Part shown: in pieces, positions 26,601-36,992 of the stretch
Position numbering within the stretch: the stretch's first letter is position 1
Layout of the letters: every line of letters begins with the position of its first letter
Program-made: the position numbers and the translations under genes
The notes under the pieces: generated by a model
Databases searched by the model: none
The model's input: only the letters and a program-made list of their open reading frames with translations
What the model was told of the DNA's origin: nothing
From: Setophaga petechia
Lineage: Eukaryota; Chordata; Aves; Passeriformes; Parulidae
Length of the DNA stretch: 64,000 nucleotides
Assembly: GCA_024362935.1 (NCBI GenBank)
Contig: JANCRA010000010.1
Location: 10,098,501-10,162,500, forward strand
Direction: 5' to 3'

Positions 26601-27578
26601 TTGTTACTTCAAGACAGATTTTCAATCACTAACAAACCAAGAGCATCCTTTTCCTTAAGTCTACTTGCAAAGACCACTATGCTCCCCACAGGATACATTA
26701 ATTTTCTTTTCAAAGCAAAAACTTTTTTTTTTTTCCAGAAAACAAGAATAAAGTTCATCTACCTTTGAAAAACACTAACAGAAATACTTGAGTGACTTTA
26801 GTCAGTTAAAGGTATAGGATTCAGTCTAACAGTGATGGAAAACCAAGTGCAATCTGGGCAGAAATCCTCAGGAAGCACCAGAGCTCAACACTCTCTTCAA
26901 AGGCTCCATCTCCCAAACTGCAGCATGCTCACACTGTTCCTCAGAGCTACATTTGTTCTCTCTTGCTTTGTGAATCAGGAATTAAGGAAACCTTTGCTGT
27001 AACTCTCTCCAAGCTGGGAATCCTGCTATCCCTGAGAAAGTTTATTGCCTAGATTTTAAATTCCTTGATAGAGGAAAGAAATCTAACCCCATTTTTTACA
27101 CAGCTTATTTCCCAGCATTTTAGTGAACCTTGCTGACATTGACATTCTTTGCTATTCCTGTAAAAGAGCAGGATTCCAAGTTCAGCTTTATTTTCCATCT
27201 CCTGCTCTATAATGCACCTCACATTTGCCACCGCTAAGGCCCTCAAACACAAAGTCTGAGTAAAACTGTCACCACAAGTTTGCTTTTGTGAAACAAAGTT
27301 TAAAAATGCATGGATTGCACACTGCAGAAAGGTACAATCTTTGAGGGCCACCAAGTCAACACCTCACAGTTAGCCTGTATGTCCTAAAACAATATGAAAG
27401 CAAATGAAGGGGGGAAAAATTGCTTTATTTTCTGGAGTTATTTCACTGCCTCTAGTACACCAGCCAATTCCATTACTCTCGCCTGTACTTTCTCTAAGAA
27501 ATACCATCTAAGGCCTGGAGAACTTCCAGATCTTTGAAGGCAGCTATAATTATCAAATTCTGCTGAGGCTAGTCAGGA
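8666..27578 (-). other. ERC2 intron, central segment (no gene)
   Basis: About 19 kb of AT-rich intron with A/T homopolymers (for example A17 at 8942-8958), a CAA run near 9679-9690 and an AAAT repeat at 23917-23939. Two richer islands of 250-280 bp, near 11440-11720 and 19320-19570, are GC-rich and non-AT-biased, but I recognise neither a gene nor a repeat family in them. The open frames crossing them (up to 174 codons) have no domain, no splice context and no homology that I know. Confidence 0.75.
23917..23939. repeat. (AAAT)n microsatellite
   Basis: About five tandem copies of AAAT following an A-run. A simple intronic repeat. Confidence 0.9.
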
Positions 27579-27596
27579 GGGTGGGTGGGGGAAGGG
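27579..27596 (+). other. Canonical G-quadruplex motif
   Basis: The + strand reads GGG-T-GGG-T-GGGGG-AA-GGG, four G-tracts of at least three with loops of 1, 1 and 2 bases, which satisfies the usual G-quadruplex pattern with very short loops. The + strand is the template strand for ERC2, so the structure could form on the template during transcription, and the RNA itself would be C-rich here. Only 3 bp separate it from an 18-bp perfect palindrome. Confidence 0.75.
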
Positions 27597-27599
27597 CAA

Positions 27600-27617
27600 G
27601 AAGCCATCGATGGCTTC
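27600..27617. repeat. 18-bp perfect palindrome next to the G-quadruplex motif
   Basis: GAAGCCATCGATGGCTTC equals its own reverse complement over all 18 bases, centred on ATCGAT, and contains the only CpG in the immediate area. An 18-bp perfect dyad is unlikely at any one place by chance but can be expected occasionally in 64 kb of biased sequence. Confidence 0.85.
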
Positions 27618-28545
27618 AAACCAAGAAATTTCTGCATGATTCTTGGATAACCAGCCAATCAGAACAGTAGGATATTTATTTCTGATTATGTGCATTCTTG
27701 TGTGAAATTGCCAGAAAATTAATAATTGACAAGGTGGTAGAGTCTGAGAGATAAGAAGTTATTTCTCTCTACCTAGTTAAGTGAAAAAGTTACCAGCTAG
27801 ACAAAAGCAGCTGTGGAGTAACAAAAACCACCTCCTTTACTATTCAACTCCTTGCAGGATCAGTGCTCAGGGGGTGCAGGCCAAGGAGAGAGAACTGACA
27901 TTCATTTGAGATACAGGTGTGTTCAAGAGGTTGTCCTTAATTCCCAATGTGTCAAGACCACTTGCTTCAGTTTCTCCCACAACATGGTAGTTTAATTCTC
28001 TGGTTTAGTCAAAACATCATCCACCAGTGATTATTAATAGCTTTCTATACCAACATGTTGAATTATCTAAAAGATGAACAAAATTAATGAAAAGAAGAAA
28101 TTCCAGCTTTGCACTGTTTTATAGCACTAAGAAATGAACAGAATAAGAGAAAATTATGGTTGCATTAGGGCAAAACATGGTCAAAAGCTCAACATGTAAG
28201 ACTACCTTCTTTTAGCTAGGTTGGTACACAATTAAATTTCATGAACTGAAAATTAAGTTCAAAAGTAATTTTAAATTAAATACCAACAGCAAAGGGCTTC
28301 TGAGAAGTCCATCTCTACATTTACATTTTAATGAAATGTTGAGGCTGTATAAATTCAGCTGTCTTCATTAAATTTTTTTCCATATTCAACTTCTTTTGCA
28401 CCATGTTAACTTTTTTCCACAAACAGCACTCTTTCTGCTGGAAACTACAGCAGAATCTATCATTGTAAAGGTAAACTGACACAAACAAACCCCATTTGTT
28501 GAATAACTTCATGTGATGCTACACAGAATTTCACCATCCTTGTTT

Positions 28546-28775
28546 CACAGAATCCCCAAGTCATTAAGGCTGGAAAAGACATCCAAGACCATCAAGTCTA
28601 AAGTCTTGGAAAAACTCCACCTTGTCAATCAGACCAAGGCACTGAGTGTCAAACCCAGACATTTCTTGAACACCTTCAGGGATGGTGACCCCATCACTTC
28701 CCCACGTTGTCCATTCCAGCAGTTAACAACCCTTTCCATGAAGGAATCCCTGAATCTCCCCTGGCACAGACAATT
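28546..28775 (-). mobile_element. CR1 LINE fragment, 3' end, on the minus strand
   Basis: The + strand shows the typical antisense form of the avian CR1 3' region in the right order: cacagaat..., aggctggaaaagac, catcaagtc, accttgtcaat, caaggcactgagtg, ttgaacaccttcagggatgg, ccccatcacttcccc, cattccagcag, aacaaccctttccatgaagg and aatctcccctggcac. The CR1 sense strand is therefore the minus strand, with its 3' end at the low coordinate. No reverse transcriptase reading frame is present, so it is a 5'-truncated dead copy of about 230 bp. Multiple substitutions suggest an old insertion. Confidence 0.85.
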
Positions 28776-31590
28776 TCAAGGGCAGCAGCAGAAACATAAT
28801 AGCAAAACTAATTAGAGAGAAGAAACAGCCATCCAGGATTTCATCAAACAGAACATTACACATGGCCCAGTACTAGTTTCTCAGAAATACACTCAACACT
28901 TGAGCTATACTCCAACCTGTAAAAATAAAGAAAGCAGAATATTTTAGATTATGTTCTAAAATGACAGATATTTTGTTAAGGGTATAGAAAGATTAACACA
29001 ATTTGAGTGAATTCTAAATAATTCATGAACCAGACACATTAAGAATGTCTCCAGGTTCTAGCTTACTTTTAAAGCATTCTCAGAAGGAAAAAAAATGTTC
29101 AGTAACTCTGCCAGGTGATTTACACAGTTAGGATGAAAAACTTCAAACACCAGTTACGGAAAAAAATATCAATCCCCTGGGGAGGCTGCTGCAGAAGATT
29201 CAACCTGGCAGCCTCTGTTTTATCATACTGAAAACCTGGATTGTGCAGGGTGAAGACTAAAAGCAGAGACAGAAATTCAAATGAGCACTGCAGAACAAGG
29301 ATTTACCAAGCTACACATAAAGATCAAAGGTTGATCTATTTGGAATTTTAACAAATATGTAATACTTTTAAACTATACATAATGTCTGATGTTACTTCAA
29401 AGCATGCAGACAACTTTCCATAACAAGAAAGCAAAAGAAAAAATTTGAACCTCAGTACATTTTCCAAGAACCAGAACAATAAAATCCAGAGTCCTGGACA
29501 AATAAACAGGCACCTATTAAAACATTTTGTTTCTAAAGAGTTCCTACAGCCTACACATCATACTTCCAAGCTCTCTACAACTTCAAATATGCAAAAACTT
29601 AAAAATAAATAAAAATTTATAAATACTATGTGCAACAGAAAGAGAGCTGGAGAGAGAGACTGCACCCAAAGCCTTAAATTCTTATAAAAACAATGAAATC
29701 ATGAGCCAAAATGTCCAAAACATTAGACAGTTCCTGCCAATCTGGCTGGGACAGATTCCAGGCAACAAATGCAGTAAAAATTTAAACCTTGATCACTTAC
29801 CAAGGTATATCAGCATGTCATTAGCAGTAAATCCCATTCTACACTTGCAGCACTCCAGATAAAAGACAACCTCTATATTCTCATATAAACTGAGGGAAAA
29901 ACAACACTTTTTCCTGCCCCTGAGAACAACTTGGGGGGAACATCAAATTAATTCAGTATAAATACAGGAGAAATATGCACAGTCTATAGGTAGCCCTAAA
30001 ATCTCCTCTCAGCATGTCTTGACTAATCAGTAAACTGGATGCCAATTGGACTTTACTTGGAAGCTTCATTTCATCTGTTTATTGAGCTCAATTTAGTTCT
30101 GCTTCACACTGTCCTTGATAACTGTTCTCATTAGAAACTTTCTTCAAATTTCCTCATGTCCCATATATAGCCAAATTAGGGCTCACAAACTTAATTGGCA
30201 CTGATACAACAGATGAAATAAAATCACACAATCACCTATCTTTGAAAACAGAGTGTTCGCAGACCTAAATTCAGAAGCTTGTCTGCTAATTTATAGAACT
30301 TAGTCCACAACCCTTCCTCATCACAAATTCAGTATCATTAGCTCCTTATGCAATTCCTTTCAGAATCCATTAACTCATTACATCAGTTTTAATTAAAATT
30401 CTGCCTGTGAAAAGATTCAGGATCCACATCTTCACAAGAAAACTTTACTGAAGCGAATCATGACATTTTCCACTTTCTAAGCTTCAAATGGGCAGCAGAA
30501 ACTACTGAGTCCACAATGCATATTCTAGGTTAGGGAGGAATTTAAGCTAAACATAAAAAAATTTGTCCACAGCAAAGAAAATATTTTGCCAACAGTCTCT
30601 AGATGTAAAAAGCTGTTCTTAATCTCAAGCTCAATTCTTAAGCCCTTGCACTAATTTCATTTGTGCTTTGAGCCATCAGGCAAACTGGTGTTTTCAGTGA
30701 CCACACTGCTGCTGAGTTTCTCAGTGAACACACGTTTCTCCTGACTTCCCTCGCTGTGTGTAGTTGTCCACAACCTCCCTGCAAATTTTCACCCTCCTTA
30801 GCAAGGTCTTTGTGAGGAAGATTGACCCTGCCTTGTTTGCCTGACACAGTCACATGAGAACATTGCTGGCATCCAAAGGGGCAGATGGGCTTGACACCAG
30901 GCCAGATTTTCTTTCAATTGTACTAATCCAATCATCCCAAATCCAGTCCCAAAAACGCATTTACAAGTGATGTAGGCAGCTGGTGCAGGTGGGCTTGGGA
31001 TCAAATTCAGGTTTTCTCAAAGTAGAGCACAGTCAGCAGCACAGTGTTTTTATGTGACATTACAGTATATTTATGCAAAAAGTTGGAGTATCCCCACATG
31101 AAAATACATTAGAAATGCACATAGGCAGAAGCCTTTGTTTGTATGGAAGGAAAATTATTTTAAAACACTCTTTTCAAACACTAGAGGCATAAAAATCCAA
31201 CACAAAGGTAGCAAGCACTCATGACTCCTTAGTTAGAGCAGCAGCAGGTGTCTCTTCCCTCTGCAGTAGGTCTAGTCTTCACTTGCCAGATACCATTCAT
31301 CAAAATGAAAGGATAAAGAAACTTTGCAAAGCAACATGTCAGAAACAATAAGCCCAAATATACCTACTTCTCTTCCATTCTTTCTTATTCTTGCTTTCAA
31401 ATATCATACAGTCCTGCTGAGTACTTATTACAGATGTGAAACAAATGCATGCTATCCTTCTCATCCAAAAATTAGAGCACAAAAAGAAAACACTTAACTA
31501 TTCTAATTATATTTCTAAAACTGAAACAAGTTCCATGACTATTTTTCACAAAAATATGTACTTTAAACAAATAAATGAGTTTTTAATTAC
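28776..31590 (-). other. ERC2 intron, 5' segment (no gene)
   Basis: AT-rich intron just downstream, in transcription order, of the 417-nt exon. The first six bases on the minus strand (31590-31585) are the donor gtaatt. I recognise no other gene, RNA or mobile element. Confidence 0.8.
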
Positions 31591-32007
31591 CTCTCTAAGA
31601 TGCATGTTTTCCTTCTCCTTTTGATCTAAAATCACTTCTAAATGATTAACCTGAGATTCAGCCTCTGCCATCCTTCGAGTTCTCTCATTGTCATCTTCCA
31701 TTCCTTTAGAAGGCAAACCTTTACTTTGCAGCATCTCTAGAAGCTTTTTTATTGATTCATCTCTGGCATTTAGTGTTTGCTTTTGTGTTTCAATCCTAAG
31801 CTCCATTTCTTCCAGAGTTTTTCTCAACAGGAAGAGCTCTTTAGCTTGTCTATCATGCTCTGCCTGAAGTCTCCGAAAATTCTCCTCCGTGAGCTCGATG
31901 GTAAAATGCTCAGCCCCTCGGTTCCCACTTTCTTGCTGCAGAAGATGGTTAAGGTCTCTCTGGGTTCTAAGCTCATCTTGAAGTGCCTGGATTGTCATTT
32001 GCAGATG
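31591..32007 (-). CDS. ERC2: ERC2 internal exon, 139 codons (coiled-coil segment)
   Basis: On the minus strand, 32007 to 31591 encodes 139 residues from HLQMTIQALQDELRTQ to KENMHLRE. The protein is highly charged, rich in E, K, R, Q and L, with heptad-like leucine spacing and no hydrophobic segment, as expected for the long N-terminal coiled coil of the ERC/CAST family (ERC2 scaffolds the presynaptic active zone). The segment SGNRGAEHFTIELTEENFRR separates ERC2 from ERC1, which differs strongly there. Compared with mammalian ERC2 as I remember it, differences cluster after LPSK (GMEDDN here). The acceptor is a pyrimidine-rich tract ending tctttattgcag, and the donor is GAG|gtaatt at 31590. 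Both junctions are phase 0. Reading frames extending past either junction are intronic and were excluded. Confidence 0.97.
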
Positions 32008-35000
32008 CTGCAATAAAGAAGACAAAAGAGAAAAAATTAGCCAAGGATCTGATTGTAGAATTAGTATTTGATTCAAGTTATGTTGTATGCTGTTACAAAA
32101 AGTCATTAGAATTAGTAATGAAAGTATACCAAATGATCTTATAAAATATCAAATGCAGGTGACAGTATTTGTAATGATATCTTTCAAGTGCTTCTAGAAA
32201 GAAAAAAGAAGACAACATACACAGACACAAAATAATGTCAGCTACAGATAAAAATAACAGCAACAAATGCAAACACTAGGCAGTGACACATCCATTAGAA
32301 CAGTCAATGTGTACCTACAAAGCTCACAGACTCAGTATTCCATGTTTTCTAAATTACCTCATAGACTAAAGATAAATCTGCTCTTCATGGTGTTCAACAG
32401 TACTGCTGTTCATAAAGTCAATCAAAGCCCTCACTACAATTAAAGGGGACTTTGGGCAAGGGCTGAGTTGGGGCTGGTTGGTTTCATTTTTTCATTTTGG
32501 AAGCTAAAGCTATGAAAAGTTTAGTAAACAGGATTACTGTATCTCTAAAAAGCAAACAAAAAAAATCACAATAAGCGATACTGAATTTTAAAAAATAAAT
32601 TTACTGCAAGCAGTGGACAAACCTTTGTTCTTCTGGCATCCAAAAACTGAACAGCATGGTAAACAAAAAAAATGAAGCAAAATCAACATAAATAAAGGTC
32701 AGATGCAAGCAAAGGAGATTCAACAGAAAGAACTGAATTCAACAAAAAGCATCTTCAACAGAAAAAAATAATTTTATTGAGTTATACAGAAAGGCAACAA
32801 CAAATTCACAGTACTCAAACATATAAACTTATAGACAGACTTCACTCAATAGAGGTGACAAAGAAAAGCATATTTGAAATAATCAGTCCCATGATAAATT
32901 ACAACATTCCTATTGGACATTGCTGTTCTTTTACACTTTTAGGTTTTTCAGAACACTAACTTGTCCTAAAATATTTATACTACATCTGAGTACAGGGATC
33001 TGGCTCTGTTCCAGAGGTGTGTCTTGCACTCCCTTACTCAACGCAGATCAAAATCAAAATGGATTTTTCCCATGCTAGGGTTGGAGTACAGATAATTAGC
33101 CTAAATTGCTATGGCTCATGATGTTCATTTCAGATTACATCCTCATCTGAATTTGTTTTTCTTCTTATTTTTTCCCTCTACTCATTGCCTACATAGCATA
33201 CTGAGCTTTTAGAAATATGAATTCCTGAGCAGGCTCACAGTCTGTACGAAAAGATATTAAACTGAAGGAATTAGGGGATATAAATGCATGTCATCACCTT
33301 TTAGGTTTAATTGATGTTGTGCAACTCCACATTCTAAAAAACAAAACAGAAACCACACCAAATAAAACCCAAAACAGCAACAACACAGACACCAAACTAA
33401 CAACAAAACTTCGTTTCATTTGATACTACCTTGATGTTTTACACAAGTACATGTAAATCTGTTGAGTTTTAGCAATGATTTAAACTAAAGGAAAAATTTT
33501 AAACCTTGAGAAACCAATCTTTTGAAATCACCTTAAGAAATCAACCTTTTGAAATAATGTCTTTTATCAGTTATTTCAAATGGAAAAGAAGTATTGCCAG
33601 TGGTAGAATTCAGTAAGACACTTTGAATCTCTTCTATCATTAAATGAGCACTACTTTATCTATGTCCAGATCTTAATTCTCTCAGTATCTGCATCTTACC
33701 AGGCACACACTCAGTTGAGAACATACACATGTAAGCCACTCATTTACAGCCCTGCTTTTATTTAATGGCACCTCTTATCTTTTCTGAATCTCACCATCTT
33801 TTTAATTAGCTATAACAAACTTTAAAACTCCAGTAAACTTTAAAATCCTTTAGATGTAAAAACTTCCCCACTTTGAATCTAGTGATGTGCCAACTGTTTG
33901 TGACTCCAAGACTGACCACACCTTCTGGCTTCCAAACTATTTCACTGTCCTACTTCTCACACCTGACCAAGAACCCTCCCTGTACTGCCATGCTACAACT
34001 AAGCAACAGCAATATTCAGTAACTACCAGCACTCCAGAAATAGTCAAAATTATTTCCCTGATCTGAATAATGATTTAAGATGCATCCACCTAATGTTAAA
34101 TCAGACAATATTTATTACTTTATACTACAACCTATTTACAAATGAATGTTTTTCCAAAGTCAAGTAGTTCCTTTATATAAAATGTCAATATGTCTATAGA
34201 AATCTAGCTAATTAAAAGAAAACATTGTAAAATACCATGTTCTAACCCACAAATGAAAATAAACTTGACATTGATAACACACAAACCTTCTGAATGTAAG
34301 CTCTAAAAACGAAAAATTGTTGGATCAACACAAAAATAATTAGAAATCAGAACTCAAGCAACAATTCTGGTTAAGATAAATGAGAAGAGTTCCTTTTCTG
34401 CCCCCAGCAGCCTGTGCAGGCTCTCCTTAGGCTCCACCCAGGCCCACATTCATCACTAGGCATGACAGTAGTCCTGGCTGCTTCTCTGTAATTACCTTAA
34501 AACTAACAGCCTCAACTGTGGCAGACTACTGCTACTTTGACATAAAAGAATCCATTTTTGTGCACCTTCAAGACTTAGAACACGGTGGACCAGATTTAGA
34601 CTTCTGCTGGCACAGATTTTTGTATCTGCAGCTTGCTAAGGAAAGGAAAGAACAAATGGTGTGAGGGTGGAAAGAAATTGTATAATTAACTGCAGGGGAA
34701 GGAATGTAGGAGTGCTGTGAATATCTGTCACATGGTTGTCATTACAGACACAGAACTTTACAGGATTTTTTTTTTAAACCATGTAAAATCTATCACATTT
34801 TTTATAATTTCTATTAAAAATGGACCGGTTGACCAGAAATATTTCCATGCCAATTTCTTGACAATATATAAATAGTTGTCTCAGAACTTTTTCAATCCTT
34901 CTTTACAGCCCAGCTCCAAGAAGCAATCCATGGAACTGTGAATTGCCCCATAAACTGAAACAAAACTATAAAAGGAAGATCAACTAATGGCTCTTCCCAG

Positions 35001-36182
35001 ACTTCAATTCATGTTCTACACAAGGAAGATCTTCTAGTCTATGCCAGCTAACTGCACCCAAAAGAATTGCCTGCTGAGAACTCGCCTGCCCCAGTGTGCC
35101 CTGGGCCATTTAACACTTCCAGAGCATCCTGAAGCCACAGATGTGGTGAACAGCAAAGGGAATGAATTCACAAGGAGACTTGCTGATTTAAAATTGCTGG
35201 TCCACCTACAGAAGCACACAGCTTCTCGTGCTTGGCACCATCACAGGGCCAGCAAAAGCAAAGAACACGTTCAAGAACCCAGTCCACTGGATTTTAGCTC
35301 CTGATTCTCCTGTTTCTTTCCCACCCCAGTTAACAGAATTGGCAGGGCTGAATCAGCTGACACAGTCAAGTCTCTCGGCAGTGGCAAATATAAAATTATA
35401 TGGAAGACTTTGCAAAAAAATCATCCTGAGGAATTGTATGCTATAGAAAGCTACAGCAATACCTGAAGAATACACCTCAACAAATACAACAGCAAATTAC
35501 CCTGTCACCATACTCTCATTCTCTAAAATCACACTTCCTTATTTATTTCATAATCTATAACTGTTCTATTTTAATTCTCCACAGTATGAGGCTCTATCAT
35601 CGAGAGGAGACTACTGAAAGCTTTCTTATGAACTGCATCTAAATCAATTTGTATGTTAAATTTTCTTGTGCTACTGAAATAAGTACGAGCATTACACTTG
35701 CAAATATTTGTAACTAAGTACTGTTAAAGAAAAACATGCAAATCCTAATTTTCTTCTTTAAAGAAAAAAAGAAAGGGAATTGGAGACATTTTCTTCATTA
35801 CCATAAATTAAGAAATTAATTCTCTCATGCATTTCCTCATCTGTCTATTACAATTCATAAATCTGGTATCCCAAAAAACCCACTGAAAATCCATTGACGA
35901 GAATTTTGCCTGAGTAAGACAGAACTGACAGAAAGAGTTGGAAGGAGAAGACAGATCTAATTTGGGAGGAATAGCAAGAGATTCTGACCACACACGATGA
36001 ATCTTCAGCATTAAAAATTCTGAGTGTGAGATGTGAGAGAGCTTTTGCATAACACTGTTTGCTGATATAACCACACATTTGAAAAGAGAGAATTCTTGTC
36101 TGACTTTCCTTACTTTTTCTTTCTTTATGCTTTTAAATTTGGTGTCTTGTCAAATTCTATAAAGCTTCCCCTTACAAGAGTG
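32008..36182 (-). other. ERC2 intron upstream of the 417-nt exon, proximal part (no gene)
   Basis: The first 35 bases beyond 32007 on the minus strand form a pyrimidine-rich acceptor tract. Beyond it is AT-rich intron. A weak imperfect direct repeat (ccaatcttttgaaat and caaccttttgaaat) lies near 33513-33555. No gene, RNA or recognisable transposon was seen. Confidence 0.8.
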
Positions 36183-36226
36183 CTTTGCAAGTTTGGTAGG
36201 GAATCTTGTCACGTACACTTAAATCT
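36183..36226. repeat. Left copy of 44-bp direct repeat flanking an LTR fragment
   Basis: Begins ctttgcaagtt and includes ggaatct, gtca and atct blocks. It aligns without gaps to 36636-36679, with about 34 of 44 positions identical by eye. It sits 17 bp outside the 3' terminus of the LTR fragment that starts at 36244. Confidence 0.6.
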
Positions 36227-36243
36227 GCATTTCCTGACACAGA

Positions 36244-36600
36244 TGTGGTGGGCTGAGCTTGGCTGGAGGCCAGGACTCCACCACGCCACCCCATCACTCC
36301 CCTCCTCAGCAGGACTGGGACTGGCAGGGGAAGAAGATGAAATGAACCTCATGGGCCAAGGTAAAGGCAGTTTAATAAAACAAAAGCAAAGGCCATGCAC
36401 AGAAGCAAAGGAAAACACAAGATTCACTCTCCATGTCCCATGGGCAGCCCATACCCAGGCACTTCCTGGCCAGCAGGACTTCAGTACAATTGCTGCAGAG
36501 GACAAACACTAATAAAGAACACCCCTCCCTCCATCAGCTTCTTGTTCAAATCTTTCCTCCTGTTCCTCCTCCATTAATAATCAAGTGCCCAACAAGGTGC
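36244..36600 (-). mobile_element. Second avian-type LTR fragment, same orientation as ERC2
   Basis: On the minus strand the element ends at 36244 with CAGCCCACCACA, a typical LTR 3' terminus, preceded by GAGGAGGGGAGTGATGGGG and CCTTTACCTTGGCCCATGAG. It retains an intact polyadenylation hexamer ATTAAA (complement at 36371-36376) followed by CTGCCTTTACCT. The CTGCCCATGGGA block near 36437-36448 matches the corresponding block of the LTR at 950-1484. The 5' boundary is unclear and could lie anywhere up to about 36635, because the upstream U3 part is diverged. No viral coding sequence is attached. Confidence 0.68.
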
Positions 36601-36635
36601 TCTGTCATTCCCTTAAGATTGCCCCTCATCCTGGG

Positions 36636-36679
36636 CTTTGCAAGTTAAATAAGGAATCTGGTCATACACATTTACATCT
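36636..36679. repeat. Right copy of 44-bp direct repeat flanking an LTR fragment
   Basis: Partner of 36183-36226. Retroviral target duplications are only 4-6 bp, so a 44-bp imperfect flanking repeat needs another explanation. It is followed by a T-run at 36679-36692 and then by the left arm of a long inverted repeat. Confidence 0.6.
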
Positions 36680-36697
36680 TTTTTTTTTTTTTCCATG

Positions 36698-36992
36698 GAA
36701 TAGAGCTCAGTTCCCTGTGACTAATGCAGATCTTAATTCACACACAATCCTGCCTCTAAAGTAAATACTCTCATTATGTGCATTTTGTTTTAATTTCTTG
36801 GCCCACTCTGATCATCACTAAACCTCATTTTTCCCCAGGCCCCAAACCAGCAGTGAGGGATGCTGATCCTATGGCACTCTACTACTGTTTAAAAAAACCC
36901 CAAATAGTTATGTATTCCCTAGAGTTTTCTGAGAGCAAAAATTGCTCTCCAATACATCAGTAATCTCTTCTGGAATCTGTCAGGGCAGTGCT
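36698..36992 (+). repeat. Inverted repeat, left arm
   Basis: This segment is the reverse complement of 39243-39529. A 199-bp core (36778-36976) matches 39457-39259 with only two mismatches by eye, while the outer part toward 36698 has several substitutions and small length differences. The arms lie 2,250 bp apart inside the ERC2 intron and would form a stem in the pre-mRNA. I do not recognise the unit as a known transposon. Confidence 0.93.

Noticed and set aside
31591..32007. Possibility that the exons belong to ERC1 (ELKS) instead of ERC2
   Set aside because: The variable parts (SGNRGAEHFTIELTEEN and TQLQPEPAKTK) match ERC2 as I remember it and differ from ERC1 at most of those positions.
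36096..36512. A 138-codon + strand frame and overlapping frames on both strands
   Set aside because: They cover the second LTR fragment and its flank, are not conserved coding sequence, and show no viral domain.
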